Shown piece by piece: positions 23,031 through 33,719 of a stretch of 64,000 nt of DNA. Made by a program: the position numbers and the translations under genes. Within the stretch, counting starts at the first letter, position 1. Every line of letters begins with the position of its first letter. This DNA comes from Stramonita haemastoma (lineage: Eukaryota > Mollusca > Gastropoda > Neogastropoda > Muricidae): contig CM060327.1 in assembly GCA_030674155.1 (NCBI GenBank), positions 19,056,355 through 19,120,354 of the forward strand, in the 5' to 3' direction. The notes under the pieces were generated by a model that saw nothing but the letters and a program-made list of their open reading frames with translations, ran no database searches and was not told the DNA's origin.

Positions 23031-25591
23031 CTATTCATGAGACAGAATGATGGGGGGGGGGGGGGGGGTGAGAGAAACCAACATAAAACGAACATTTTTT
23101 GTTTTGTTTTGTGGTCAAAGTGTGAAAATAACAACAATGTAAATAATAGCTATGATAATAACAATAATAATTACGATGATGATAATGATGATAATATTAG
23201 CAATAACAATATTGAATAAAATAGACATAATGATGATGACAACAACATCAATGATAATAATAATAATATCAGCAACAACAACAACAATAATAATAACAAT
23301 GCATACACTGTGCATGGTGCTAACAGTACCCATTTAATAATAGGCTGATAAGATTTATCACTGATATCTGTGTTGCCTGTGACATAATAATATGCATGCT
23401 TAAATAATGCTAATAATTATGGCACACCAACCACATTTTCTATTTCTACTACCATTGTAACTGATTGTTACTACTGCTATGTTTCTGCTGCTATGACTAC
23501 ATCTGTTACTACTACTCCAGCAACTATCCCTTCTACAGCTGCTACTACTACTACTACTAAACACCGAAAACACATAATGCATCAATTTGTCCCAGAAAAC
23601 CCAAAGATATTTCATGCTTCATAATTCAGAAAAAAGACACAAGAAAAAGATAATTCATGCTTTACAGTTAAGCAACAAAAATAAATAACTGAATGAAAAT
23701 AAAAGGAGAAAATGAAAACAGCATGCATGATAAAAATATGGAGGAATTTAAAAAGGAAAAAGGCATATAAGCAGATATCAGTTCCAGTGTGGCTGTTTTG
23801 TCTTCAAACATGCAATTTCAACATATCTTTTGACAAGATTTGTTTTCATAAAGCAAATAGAATGAAAAGAATAAGTCAGAACAAAAATAGATGAAGTGAG
23901 AAGGAATTGAAAGAATGAACTGAACCCTCACATATGCTTCCCATAATTATATCATTTAGTCTCCTGTTAGGTACCAGCTTCTTTCAATCAACATTCCCTG
24001 CTTGTGCTGTTTCTATAGACTGGCATTTCTTCTTTGCCCATAATCTGATGACTAGCCAGTTCTGCTAACATCATTAGCATTCCACTGTTATCTTTTCATT
24101 CTCCAACTTTCATATAATCTATATCTATATATATTTCTTTCCTGGACACAATTTGATTATCTGGCTTCTTATATGTCAACAAGTATGACCATCCCCCCCC
24201 CCCCCAATCCTGCCACTGTTATGGCTACATACTGACAATTCTTCTCTACACACGATTTTGATGAGCTGGTCTGTTAGATGGCATCATTTCCAGACACAGG
24301 TACATACATACCACAGCTGCAGCACTTCTACACAGCTAAGTAAGTGCCAAGCACTCCTGACAGCTCAGTAAACCATGGCTTTCCCTACAACCCTGAAGCG
24401 TAAGGAGATGCGATGCAGTGTACAACAGAGTACAGTGCATGATCCATTATGCAAAGCAACCAGGCAGCTGTGCCTGCCATATTTTCTGCTCTTCCCTCTG
24501 GTTTTATTTTGTTTTTGTTTTTTTGTATTCTTGAGCCAAATGTTTTTGTTTTTTAGTGGTGGGTTGGTTTTTGTTGTTGTTTTTTTTTTTAACCAGTTCT
24601 GAGTCTTTTCTGCTGTAAAATGCAAAACATCAGCTCAACTGTTGTAGTGAAGCATCTGCTTACTACTACCTCCAACAATTCCAGCAAGAGCCAAAATCAT
24701 AATAAAAGGAAGAAAGAAAAGAAAGAGAAAAGGACAAGACAAAACATGACACAGTATAGGTGTTAGGAGGATGGGAGGTATAGGTTTGGTTAGTATGAAA
24801 AGGGCTTCATGCTGTCCACACAATCATCAGGAAGAGACGGGGGAAGAATAGCAGTCAATAATTTCCAGAAAACCAAACTGTCTTCAAGTTTTGCAAGAAA
24901 CAAAAAGAAATAATTAGCAATGGGATGATGACTACATGTTCTACGAGCAATAAAAAGAAACAAGGGAAAAGGGTGGGGGAGGAGGGAGGCAAAAACTTAA
25001 AAGTCATAAGCAGGGATAGAGAATGGAATTAGCTAGTGTGACCTTTAATCAGACACAAAGCAACAAGGGAAAGAATCAATAGGCAGACGGCTGGGGTAAG
25101 GACAGCACTAGTCATGAGAGATACAGGGGAGTCAAATCATTAACTCAAAGAGGCAATGACAGCAAGCTACTATCAGCATCAGGGGAGGCGAATACAAGGC
25201 ATGGGAGGTAATTGTTCAGGCAGCAAGTCTACAAGCAGTTTCAAATGGGAGAGGGCTGGAGGAAAAATAAAGTTATAGTCACCTGAGAGAGAGAATCGAA
25301 GGACCCCATACGCGACAGTTCGTAAGGTTGTTCCACCTGAACACATACACAGACACACACGTTCCCATCAACCCCCACACGTTTCAACATACAGGTACAA
25401 CCCCAACATTCTTTCATACACATTGTCCACACAGTCAAATAATGAACCATGCTTGACTTTTATTTTTTTTTTTAAAAAACAATCAATCCACACATACGCA
25501 AACAATTACAACCACATGAAAATTTGGTATCAGGTTGTTAGTAGCAAGTATCACCAAACTCCCCCAAAAAAACCCAATTGTCCCACTCAAA

Positions 25592-25699
<108 letters not shown>

Positions 25700-26284
25700 A
25701 AGGGGAAGACAGGGAGAAGGAAAGGCAGAAAAAGAAATGTTCTTACGCATGATTTTATGCCTCTGTGTGTGCAAGAACATGTGAATGTTGCATAAGTCTA
25801 CATGTGTGAGCAAAAAAAAAACCCAAAAACAAACAGAAAGAAAATAGAGAATGTAGCTGAAACTGTGAAAGCAACAAACTCATATAAACAGATCAGCAAA
25901 AAAATCAAAAAACAACAACAACCCAGATGTATTTAACCTGATAAGAGAGAAAATAACCAATGTCTCTGAAAAGGAAGAGAAGGAAGAGTAAAAGCAATGA
26001 CAATTGGAGGAAAGAGCCCCAAGGTAAAATGAAATGAAGTTTTGTTTTATAGATCAGTGAAGAACAGATAGGCCACAGAAGAGATGCTAAAATAATATTT
26101 TTAAAAAGTGAGAAAAGAAACTGTCCAAACAGAAAGGAAAACCTAGTATAAATTGATAGAGATGAACAAGACTAAAAAAAATTATTTTCTGAAAATGAAA
26201 AACTTTTTTTTAACAGAAAAGACATGTTGAACCCAATTATGACTGAAAATAGACTGAACAAAGCACAGATGCATTGAAACAGAT

Positions 26285-26395
26285 TTTTGTTTGTTCCTTG
26301 GCAAGAGCTCTGAGGTTCATGGATGGTGAGATTTGGGGTATGCAACCATTTTTGCCTAACAATAATATAGCAGATTCCTGACTTGAGGGATGTAT
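26285..26395 (-). repeat. Dispersed repeat C, copy 2
   Basis: On the minus strand: TCAAGTCAGGAATCTGC, AGGCAAAAATGGTTGCATAC, then AATCTCACCATCCATGAACC and GAGCTCTTGCCAAGG, in the same order as the other copies. Confidence 0.8.
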
Positions 26396-26924
26396 TGAAA
26401 AAGATTAAACAAACCAAAGAAAAAAAAACGTTGACAAAAGGAATAAAATACATATTTCAAGAAAGAAGAGAAATAGAGAAGGCTCAAACTGTTTTGGGGT
26501 TTCTGTTGTTGTTGTTGTTGTTTGCTTTAGTTGTTTTCTGTGGGGTTTTTTGAGGGAGTTTCTTAATTTGTTTTTTCTTCTAGTTTTGTTTATTTCTTTT
26601 CCCCTTTTTGTAAACCAAAGACTAAATTCAAAGACTGGGTAAAATGTTGCAAGCAAGAAAAAAAATTCTTCAGACCCAGGGAGTGAAGAGAGCATAATGT
26701 ATCTTTGTTACATTAATACATTAAAATAAACATGTCAACAACAACAACAACAACAAATTCTGCAGATATTGTTATACCTGAAATATAAACAGGTAGCAGA
26801 CGGCATATAGGAGGGAGAGGGAAACAGAATGTTCAGGAGGATGAGGCAATGAGAGACAGGAATATTTATGAAGAAAGACAACACAGAGATGACAGAATTA
26901 TACAAAAGAAAAGAATGAGAATGA

Positions 26925-26930
26925 TTTTTT

Positions 26931-26986
<56 letters not shown>

Positions 26987-27329
26987 TTCTTTTATATCGA
27001 GGATAACAGAATAAGCAATCATGTGCTTTTATCCATCCGGTCCCCGTGTGTATGCAGTTTTGTAAATATTGTCATCTGTTCCCACCAGCACACAATGGCC
27101 TACTCTTACGAAAAGCGGAACAGGATTTAATGTGTGCGCAAGATGTTCTGCGTGCGTTCGCACACGGGGCCTTGGTTTAAAGTCTCATCCGAAGGACTTT
27201 TGGGGAGAGTGGGGAGAGTGGAGTCAGCACTGATGTTAACTCCAGGAAGAAAATTTCCTCGACCGGATCGAACCCGGGTCGTCAAATTGCCAGCGCAATG
27301 TTCTGACCACTAGGCTATCCGTCCCCCCT
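26925..27329 (-). mobile_element. tRNA-derived SINE, family B, near full length
   Basis: Read on the minus strand, the head GGACGGATAGCCTAGTGG holds an A box (TAGCCTAGTGG), and GGGTTCGATCC gives a perfect B box at tRNA spacing. The unrelated body includes AAAGTCCTTCGGATGAGACT, AGAACATCTTGCGCAC and CATACACACGGGGACCGGAT. The element ends in a roughly 60-bp (AATA)n tail at 26927-26990. It is in the same orientation as the CELF transcript. Simple (GA)n directly flanks the head, so the target-site duplication cannot be read. Confidence 0.9.
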
Positions 27330-27332
27330 CTC

Positions 27333-27357
27333 TGAGGAGAGAGAGAGAGAGAGAGAG

Positions 27358-27433
<76 letters not shown>

Positions 27434-27482
27434 GTGAGTGATGTGAGTGAGTGAGTGAGTGAGTGAGTGAGTGAGTGAGTGA
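27333..27482 (+). repeat. (GA)n followed by (GAGT)n
   Basis: GA repeat with a short GGGG interruption, then TGAG tetranucleotides to 27482. It abuts the SINE head on one side and a dispersed repeat on the other. Confidence 0.95.
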
Positions 27483-27610
27483 TTGGATTGATTGATTGAT
27501 TGAGTTTTATTTTTAGAAGGTGAAGAAATGAATATGACAATAGCTTTTTTTTGTTTTACATCCAGCCTTCTATAACAGTACCAACAAGTAAAAACCAAAC
27601 TAATAACAAA
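27483..27610 (+). repeat. Dispersed repeat D, copy 1
   Basis: GATTGATTGATTGAGTTTTATTT..., then an A/T-rich body with ATAGCTTTTTTTTG and CATCCAGCCTTCTAT. It resembles the second copy at 27722-27835 in order and spacing of words, with many differences. Confidence 0.6.
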
Positions 27611-27721
27611 GAAAATGGAAAAATCAACAAGCATCATTATGTTACAAAATAATCAAATAATTATGGAACACAGAGACAGAGACAGAGAGAGAGAGACAGA
27701 GACAGAGAGAGAGAGAGATCA

Positions 27722-27835
27722 AAACAAATCAAATCAAAATTTTATTTCCAGATGGTACATTGAGTAAGCAATAAATATGCTTTTTTTTTCATCAAGCCAT
27801 CTATCTAAACAATAAAAAATAAAAATAAAATTTTA
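27722..27835 (+). repeat. Dispersed repeat D, copy 2
   Basis: AAATTTTATTTCCAGATGGT, ATATGCTTTTTTTTTCATC and AAGCCATCTATCTAAACAAT align with copy 1 about 240 bp to the left. A GA/GACA repeat separates the two. Confidence 0.6.
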
Positions 27836-28429
27836 AAAATTATATGAGAGAGAGAGACTATAGACTTTATGCCACATGAATTTTAAGGAAAACAAACTAA
27901 CATAAAACTAAATGAAAAGTAAGACTTGTGCCAGCTACATCACTAAGAGGCAATAGCTGCTCCCGAACAAATTGTTGTTTACCATTGACAACAGAACTGC
28001 AAATGTATCAATTTTTTTCTTCCTGCAGAATCTGTTAAAAGGCTGGTGTCCTGATTTCAATCAATTATTTTCATTTCCAGCACAGGATTTTAAGAATCAT
28101 GACTGCATTGGATTGATTATTTGATTCTAAATTCCATAGTAATATTTCAGAGAACATAAATATCATCAGTCTTTGTCCAGTTACATACAATAATAGAGGT
28201 CCATTACAAACCCTATTTCTTTTACCATCACACAAAACAGGATCCCCAAGCACGATATAAAACTAAATTTGAAAATTACCCAACAATAAAATACAGTTCA
28301 AGTAGTTTGCAACCACAAAATTTGTCTTAAAAGCCATGTAAAAGAAAAGTAATGAAACAATAGAACAACTGTTTCAGTTTTAAGTCACCATTGAAATTTG
28401 ATTGTTAAAAATATCAAGGACAATGATCT

Positions 28430-28535
28430 TTGAAGTCAGGGTACAGCTTTCTTGATGGTGGTCAAAAATGGTCACATATGCAAAATCTCACTATTTTGAA
28501 CCTCACAGCTCTAGCCAAGGATTGATAACCAAAAA
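28430..28535 (+). repeat. Dispersed repeat C, copy 3
   Basis: TGAAGTCAGGGTACAGC, TTGATGGTGGTCAAAAATGG, CACATATGCAAAATCTCAC and CACAGCTCTAGCCAAGG align with the other copies on the plus strand. Confidence 0.8.
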
Positions 28536-29403
28536 AAAAGAAGAAAAGGAAATAATATTTCAACAATGTATATGCACATGGCAATTCTCCTTACAAGTTC
28601 TACCACTTGTTTTGCACCACCACCAGATAAACATGAACATACACACCAAGTTATTGAACAAAGTCGAACCTTATTTCTGGTTCTTGTACAAAGCCTATCT
28701 GTAAAAAAAAAATTCCTTATCAGCTAGACATAAAGAAAATGTATAGGTGATTTCTTGTATATCAGCATCTCCATTGCAGCGATGTCCTCAATGGGGAACC
28801 AATCACCTTCTCTCTCCCCTGACATATACATGTAAGCAGGTAAATGCAATATCTTCTTCAAGTTAAGTCTGCACACACTAAAAGATGTCACACACCACAT
28901 GAAGGTGTAGTACTATACACATCTAAACAAGGTGCAGAAAACACGCCAAACACATCTAGCAAAACACTACGACATTTTCCCTCTTTTTTTTTAATCTCTC
29001 TCTCACTCACTCTTCCTTCCCTTCCCAACACTTCTTTCCTGTCCAGGAGAAGTCCTAGACTTAAGACAACTTTGACAGCAACATTCACAGAATAAAACAA
29101 CATATCCAAAAGATGAACAACACAAAAAAGCTCATACAAAAGCTGTGGCAACAGTTTGACTGAAAACAAAAATGAACACTAGAGCCCTGAGGCAAAACTG
29201 TGGCCATTAATAAACAGCAACTTTTCAAGCTGGCAAAGAAGTGTCCTGACAAGACACCATCCTTCTGTGTATGTCTGCCAAGGCTGCAGACATATGCAGA
29301 AGGACGTGTCTGCCCAAGACATAGGCTTGTCCACTTGAAAACTTGCTGCTGTGTGTGATGCGGCCTTAAGTCACAGTGATGTTCACAGGGCCAGAGGCAG
29401 TAC

Positions 29404-29559
29404 CTGAGGAAAGGCCCCGTAGGCGGTGGCAGTGCCTCCAATCTGGTTGAGGGCAAAAGGGTTGAGCAATCCAAGAGGTCCCGCCATTTGCTGCATGCGA
29501 CGCAGTTGTCTTTCTTTTTCGGTATCGGCAAACTTCACCACCAGGCTGGAGGAGGCACC
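29404..29559 (-). CDS. CELF: CELF3-6-like protein, exon for end of RRM2 and start of divergent linker
   Basis: This 156-nt exon (52 codons, phase 0 on both sides) follows GTGTGACAG and ends before GTACTGCC. It begins [20 protein letters not shown], the hallmark last strand of CELF RRM2. It then runs [15 protein letters not shown] into the Ala/Gly/Tyr-rich linker ending [10 protein letters not shown]. In the family, the segment after RRM2 is the divergent domain that contacts splicing partners. LVVKFADT and LLNPF match the CELF3-6 consensus. The intron that follows is about 18.7 kb and is filled with microsatellites and SINEs. Because the exon is in phase 0 on both sides, it could be skipped without a frameshift, but that would remove the last RRM2 strand. 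Confidence 0.95.
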
Positions 29560-29604
29560 CTGTCACACGGTGTCATGCAAAAACAGCAAGGTCAAAGGTT
29601 GATA

Positions 29605-29715
29605 CTACTTGGCCCTGAAGTCAGAATGTGGCTACCCTGATGGTGGGGTAAAATGGTCACCTCAGCAAAAATCTCTTATTATTACTTCCTCTGAGATTTT
29701 GCATGAGATACCGAT
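29605..29715 (+). repeat. Dispersed repeat C, copy 4
   Basis: CCTGAAGTCAGAATGTGGCT, ACCCTGATGGTGGGGTAAAA and TGGTCACCTCAGCAAAAATC align with the 5' two thirds of the other copies. It lies only about 45 bp upstream (transcript sense) of the 29559 acceptor. Confidence 0.7.
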
Positions 29716-31077
29716 TTTGTCCATCATAAAAGTAGCCTCAGTCCAACTTCAGCGGTTTATACAAGTAATGTATAAAAAGCTATCATGTTTTCTTTCTTAT
29801 CAAATAACACAATGTCTTACAATCGTGAGATACAATGCCTTCTTTGCATAAAAAATACTGTGTTATTTACTGTAAAACGTGTTCTTTACTATATCATTCT
29901 GTCTACCATTAGGCATGATAATGTAAAATGCACTTTTTGTATGTTGAACAATGCGTTGTCATGTGCCACAAGGTACATCATCTGGTATATAAATTTCTTA
30001 ACACAGTGGAAAGGATCTCAAAATAATCATGTTACCTTAGCAGAAAGTTTTTTCCCATACTGTGACTACATAACAGTGATCATTTTTCTGAAAAAAGCCA
30101 ATGGGAGGTAGATTTTATTTTTAAAAAACAAAAAAAGACAGACATCCAAATTGTTTATCCTCTGTGTGTGTATGTGCACGTGAGTGCTGTGTTAACTTTA
30201 TGATCTTTTTATTATTGCCTGTGTGTATTATGTTCATGCTGGTCAGTCACTTACTTTGATGCTGCTGATGCAAGCATTTATTGACTCGAGATCTGCACTG
30301 CTTCCTGCGGTCTTGTTCTGAACCTATGCATGGAAAGCAGTTTCTTGATAGATTTCTTTATCGTGTTACATTGAATTATTATTTACTATCATGTGGCACA
30401 ATGGTTTGGGTTTGTTTGGGGGTTTTTTTGTTATCATGAACATGTGCAAGGTGTGGTATGTTATTGATTTTTTGTTGTGGTGTAAAGTGTTCTTTATCAT
30501 TATGTAGTAACACAATGTGGGTTTTTTTTTGTCTTTTTCTTTGTCATCATGTAACACAAGTGGGTTTTTTTCTGTGGGTTTTCTTTTTTTTTTTTTTTTG
30601 CTTTGGGTATTGTTTTTTTTGCTGTTTCATTTCCCTACCAAGAATAAAGGGTTGCTTTTATTCATTATCTTTTGGTGCATAACTTTATTCAGTATCATAT
30701 GATATCAATGTTTTGGGCTGTATTTTCTTTTCGTTTTCTTTTTTGTTCATTTTTATGGGGGGGGGGGGGGGGTTGTTATTGTATGTTTGGTTGGTTCTTT
30801 GTTATTTTGGTGAGGTGGGAGTAGTTTCAGTTTTCTTGTTGTTGCTTTAATATCTTTTTTGCAGCTATTATGTAGCACAAGATGTTATTTACTGCAATAT
30901 GAAAAAAATGTGTAGTCTATTATTTAGCACCTATAATACTGTATATTGCACAAAGACATACTAGTTTGCACAATGTATGATCACACAGTATGACATACTC
31001 TTTACTGTAATGTAATGTTTTGTAACAAAAATATTCATAAAGCATGCAATGCAAAAACTCACATCCTTTAAATGCGT

Positions 31078-31154
<77 letters not shown>
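31078..31154 (+). repeat. (CA)n, (UG)n of about 77 nt in the transcript
   Basis: Pure CA tract inside the intron that splits RRM2. On the CELF pre-mRNA it is a long UG repeat. Confidence 0.95.
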
Positions 31155-31155
<1 letters not shown>

Positions 31156-31590
31156 CTATTAAATACAGCAACCAGGACTATCATCAAACAGTGTATAATC
31201 TAAAATATACTCCTTCATTCCCCTTCCCTCCCCCCCTCTCCCCATCCTTAATCATTCCCTTGTGCCACACTACTGATATCCACCCTCTCTCTCTCTCTTT
31301 CTCATTTTCCAACATACCACAAAAACACAAGCACGCAGATAATATATACCATCTCTTTCTGAAAACCACAATCCCCCACCCTTACCTCTCCATCTTTTGC
31401 CAAGCCACTTTCCCCCTCTTCCCTCTCAAAAAAAATCTCTGCACCTGGGCTCTAGTAGCCACAGACAGAGAGACAGACAAATAGACAGGCAGACAAGCTG
31501 TCAGACAAGACAGACAGACAGACTGGCACTCGGGCTCCTTTCCCTCTTTCACCCCTTCACTGCCTTTTGGTTCAATAAACTTACGCACAC

Positions 31591-31604
31591 GTTGCCATAG
31601 CAAC
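31591..31604 (+). promoter_or_regulatory. RFX X-box-like palindrome
   Basis: GTTGCCATAGCAAC is one substitution from the perfect palindromic RFX site GTTGCCATGGCAAC. It is a motif match only; nothing nearby indicates a transcription start. Confidence 0.4.
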
Positions 31605-31686
31605 TAGTCCGCTGCTTGCAAGTAAATGATGTGATTAGGCTCACCAATTGGCTAAGGTTTGCTTGCTTTGTGTGTGCGTGTTGTGT

Positions 31687-31695
31687 GTGTGTGGT

Positions 31696-31769
<74 letters not shown>

Positions 31770-32085
31770 CGTGCGTGTGTGTGTGATGTGCGCGCATGCA
31801 TATGCGTGTGTGTGCGTGTGCATGTATGTGTGTGTGTGTGATGGTAGGATAGGGTAGGTATGGTAAGCCATGCAGGGTAGGGTAGGGTAGAGTGTGATAT
31901 GGTGCAGTATGATTTGGTATCAAGGTAAATTGAATATGGTAAGGTATCATAAGGTATGTTAGGCTTGTGTATGGTATGGTATGTATTGGTATGGTATAGG
32001 TATGGTATGGTAGTATGGTATGGTAGTTGGTATGGTATGGTATGGTATGGTATGGTATGGTATGGTATGTATGGTATGGTATGTG
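31687..32085 (+). repeat. (TG)n with GC interruptions, then (TATGG)n pentanucleotide array
   Basis: TG-rich to about 31840, then TATGG units: degenerate (TAGGG, TAAGG, TATGA) from 31841 to 31960, becoming homogeneous near 32030-32070. The homogeneous core suggests ongoing slippage. Confidence 0.95.
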
Positions 32086-32428
32086 ATCTGGGTTGATACA
32101 ACAAAGAACAGAGAAATACAAAATGGCACAAATCAGAATACAGCAAGAAATAACAGGACTGAGAATAGAACATCATAAGAACAGTGCTGATTTTTTCATT
32201 GTCTGATTTGTTTTCTTCTTACCCTCACCCCCCCCCCCCCCCCCCAACCTCCAATCCCTGTGTGAGTGTATAATGATTTTTTAACCCAAGGTTTCTTTCC
32301 CTCTTGTTTTTCATGTTTGCTTGTTGTCGCTGTTGTTGTTTATCAGGATAGTTTTTAGACAACATTTTCTATACAGACGGTGGACATTTTGTTTTGTTAG
32401 TCTAAGGTAATAAAAGGAGAAGACTCAC

Positions 32429-32508
32429 CGGCATCGTCTGACTGCCATGAAGAGCATTAATGGCTGCTTGAGCTTCTGAATGTGAGGAAAACTTGACAAA
32501 AGCGCAGC
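32429..32508 (-). CDS. CELF: CELF3-6-like protein, exon encoding RNP1 and second half of RRM2
   Basis: This 80-nt exon follows a TTTGTGTTGCAG acceptor and ends before GTGAGTC. With the G carried over it completes the RNP1 octamer KGCAFVKF, so the codon for the RNP1 glycine is split by the intron. It continues [18 protein letters not shown] and TMP, matching the helix 2 and loop of RRM2 in CELF3-6 proteins almost word for word. RNP1 aromatic residues stack on RNA bases in this family, and the expected Phe residues are present. Phase is 2 nt in and 0 out, exactly what the exon at 29404-29559 needs. The preceding intron is about 1.07 kb, the following one about 2.87 kb. Confidence 0.95.
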
Positions 32509-33579
32509 CTGCAACACAAAACACCATTTCCTCACGTTTTATAATTATATCAACAACACAGCACTCTCCTGCAGTATCTTATCATCCTTTGTTTGAATTT
32601 ATCATCGATAATTTGATTTTGGATTGAATGAAAACTTGCTATATAAGTACAACTTGAAACACACACGAACAAACTATCATCATCACAACATTCCAATAAC
32701 ATTAGAGGTATACATAGAATGCCATTTTTGGTGGAAATAAAAGATTCAGGTATGCCTGACCTTGAATTCTTAATTAATACTGCATCAGCAAATTAACACC
32801 TGACAGAATGAAAACTCTTTGACAAAACTACAGTCTGCAATACCATTATCATTTTCATCACAGTCCAGTAACAGAAGTGATACAACAGAATAAGCCTTTT
32901 TCCAAGAAATCCAAGCAAGTTTTGATTTCAGATTCTGTTAAGCAGATTTGACTCTAAAAATTAGGTTCTGCACTGGACCTTACTTTTCACCCCCTCAATG
33001 AATCATAAAACCTCCATACAGTTAAACATCTACATGCATTAGCTTTAAAAAGAAAAGAAACAGGTGATAAATTATAACTAAAGAAATAATTACAAAACAA
33101 AAAAGTCTCCAATATTAAAAAAAAATGTCTAGCCTTTAGCAGGTGCATCAAACAAACTCTGTTGTTGTTGGACATGTCTAGCCTTTAGCTCAGTAACTAA
33201 ACCACAGCACCCTAGTCAGACATGTACATACATACAGCCTTCAGTACAGTGAACTGTGAGAACTCTGTAAAATTTGGCACACCTGTCTGTCTATGTACCT
33301 GGATAAGATACAGCCTTTGCCACAGCCACTAATGAAGCCATGAATGCCAGCATCTGCAGTTAATATAGTAAATCATAGAACTTCTAAAGTACACATCTTT
33401 TAGCACAGTAAGCTGAAACACCTGTACAGAATATTAAATCCCAGCAACTTTGTACCTAGATGTTGTTGCATAATAATACAATGCATATTTTTTTAAATTT
33501 ATTTATTCATTCATGTATTTACTTTTCATCCATTCATTAATTATATTTCTTTCTTACTCAGAAATGAACTAACACTTAC
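32509..33579. other. Intron within RRM2
   Basis: About 1.07 kb of AT-rich sequence. A repeated phrase CATGTCTAGCCTTTAGC-like occurs at 33126-33141 and 33174-33190. No other feature. Confidence 0.8.
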
Positions 33580-33708
33580 CTTTGCTGTTTCCGTTTTGGT
33601 CCCGTAGTATAGTGCACTCTTCAATGGCGCCGTAAGGATGGAACAACTGACGCACGTCTTCTTCAGTCTGTTGCTTGTTCAGCATGCCCACAAACAGCTT
33701 CCTATCTT
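33580..33708 (-). CDS. CELF: CELF3-6-like RNA-binding protein, exon encoding first half of RRM2
   Basis: CELF (CUG-BP/ETR3-like, Bruno-like) proteins bind U/G-rich RNA and control alternative splicing, translation and mRNA decay in nucleus and cytoplasm. This 129-nt exon, read on the minus strand, starts after a GTGTGTGCAG acceptor and ends before GTAAGTG. The translation opens with [20 protein letters not shown], in which KLFVGML is the RNP2 motif of an RRM, and continues through [18 protein letters not shown]. The KLFVGML and KQQTE words fit the CELF3-6 branch better than CELF1/2, which have KLFIGM and KKCTE-like sequences. The exon enters with 2 nt of a split codon and leaves 1 nt (a G), which pairs with the next exon. 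No start codon is expected here, because RRM1 lies upstream outside the window. Identification as CELF is near certain; the exact paralogue is inferred. Confidence 0.95.
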
Positions 33709-33719
33709 CTGCACACACC

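Larger units (their letters stand above)
29560..32428. other. Intron splitting RRM2
   Basis: It contains dispersed repeat C copy 4, T-rich sequence with an 18-base G run near 30758, a (CA)n tract, a compound TG repeat, a pentanucleotide array and an RFX-like motif. No exon was recognised. Confidence 0.75.

Noticed and set aside
29085..29531. 148-codon minus-strand frame covering the RRM2-end exon
   Set aside because: It reads that exon in a different frame from the conserved CELF frame, so it is a shadow.
31876..31890. GGGTAGGGTAGGG resembling telomeric repeat
   Set aside because: Lacks TTAGGG periodicity and grades into TATGG units, so it is a pentanucleotide microsatellite.
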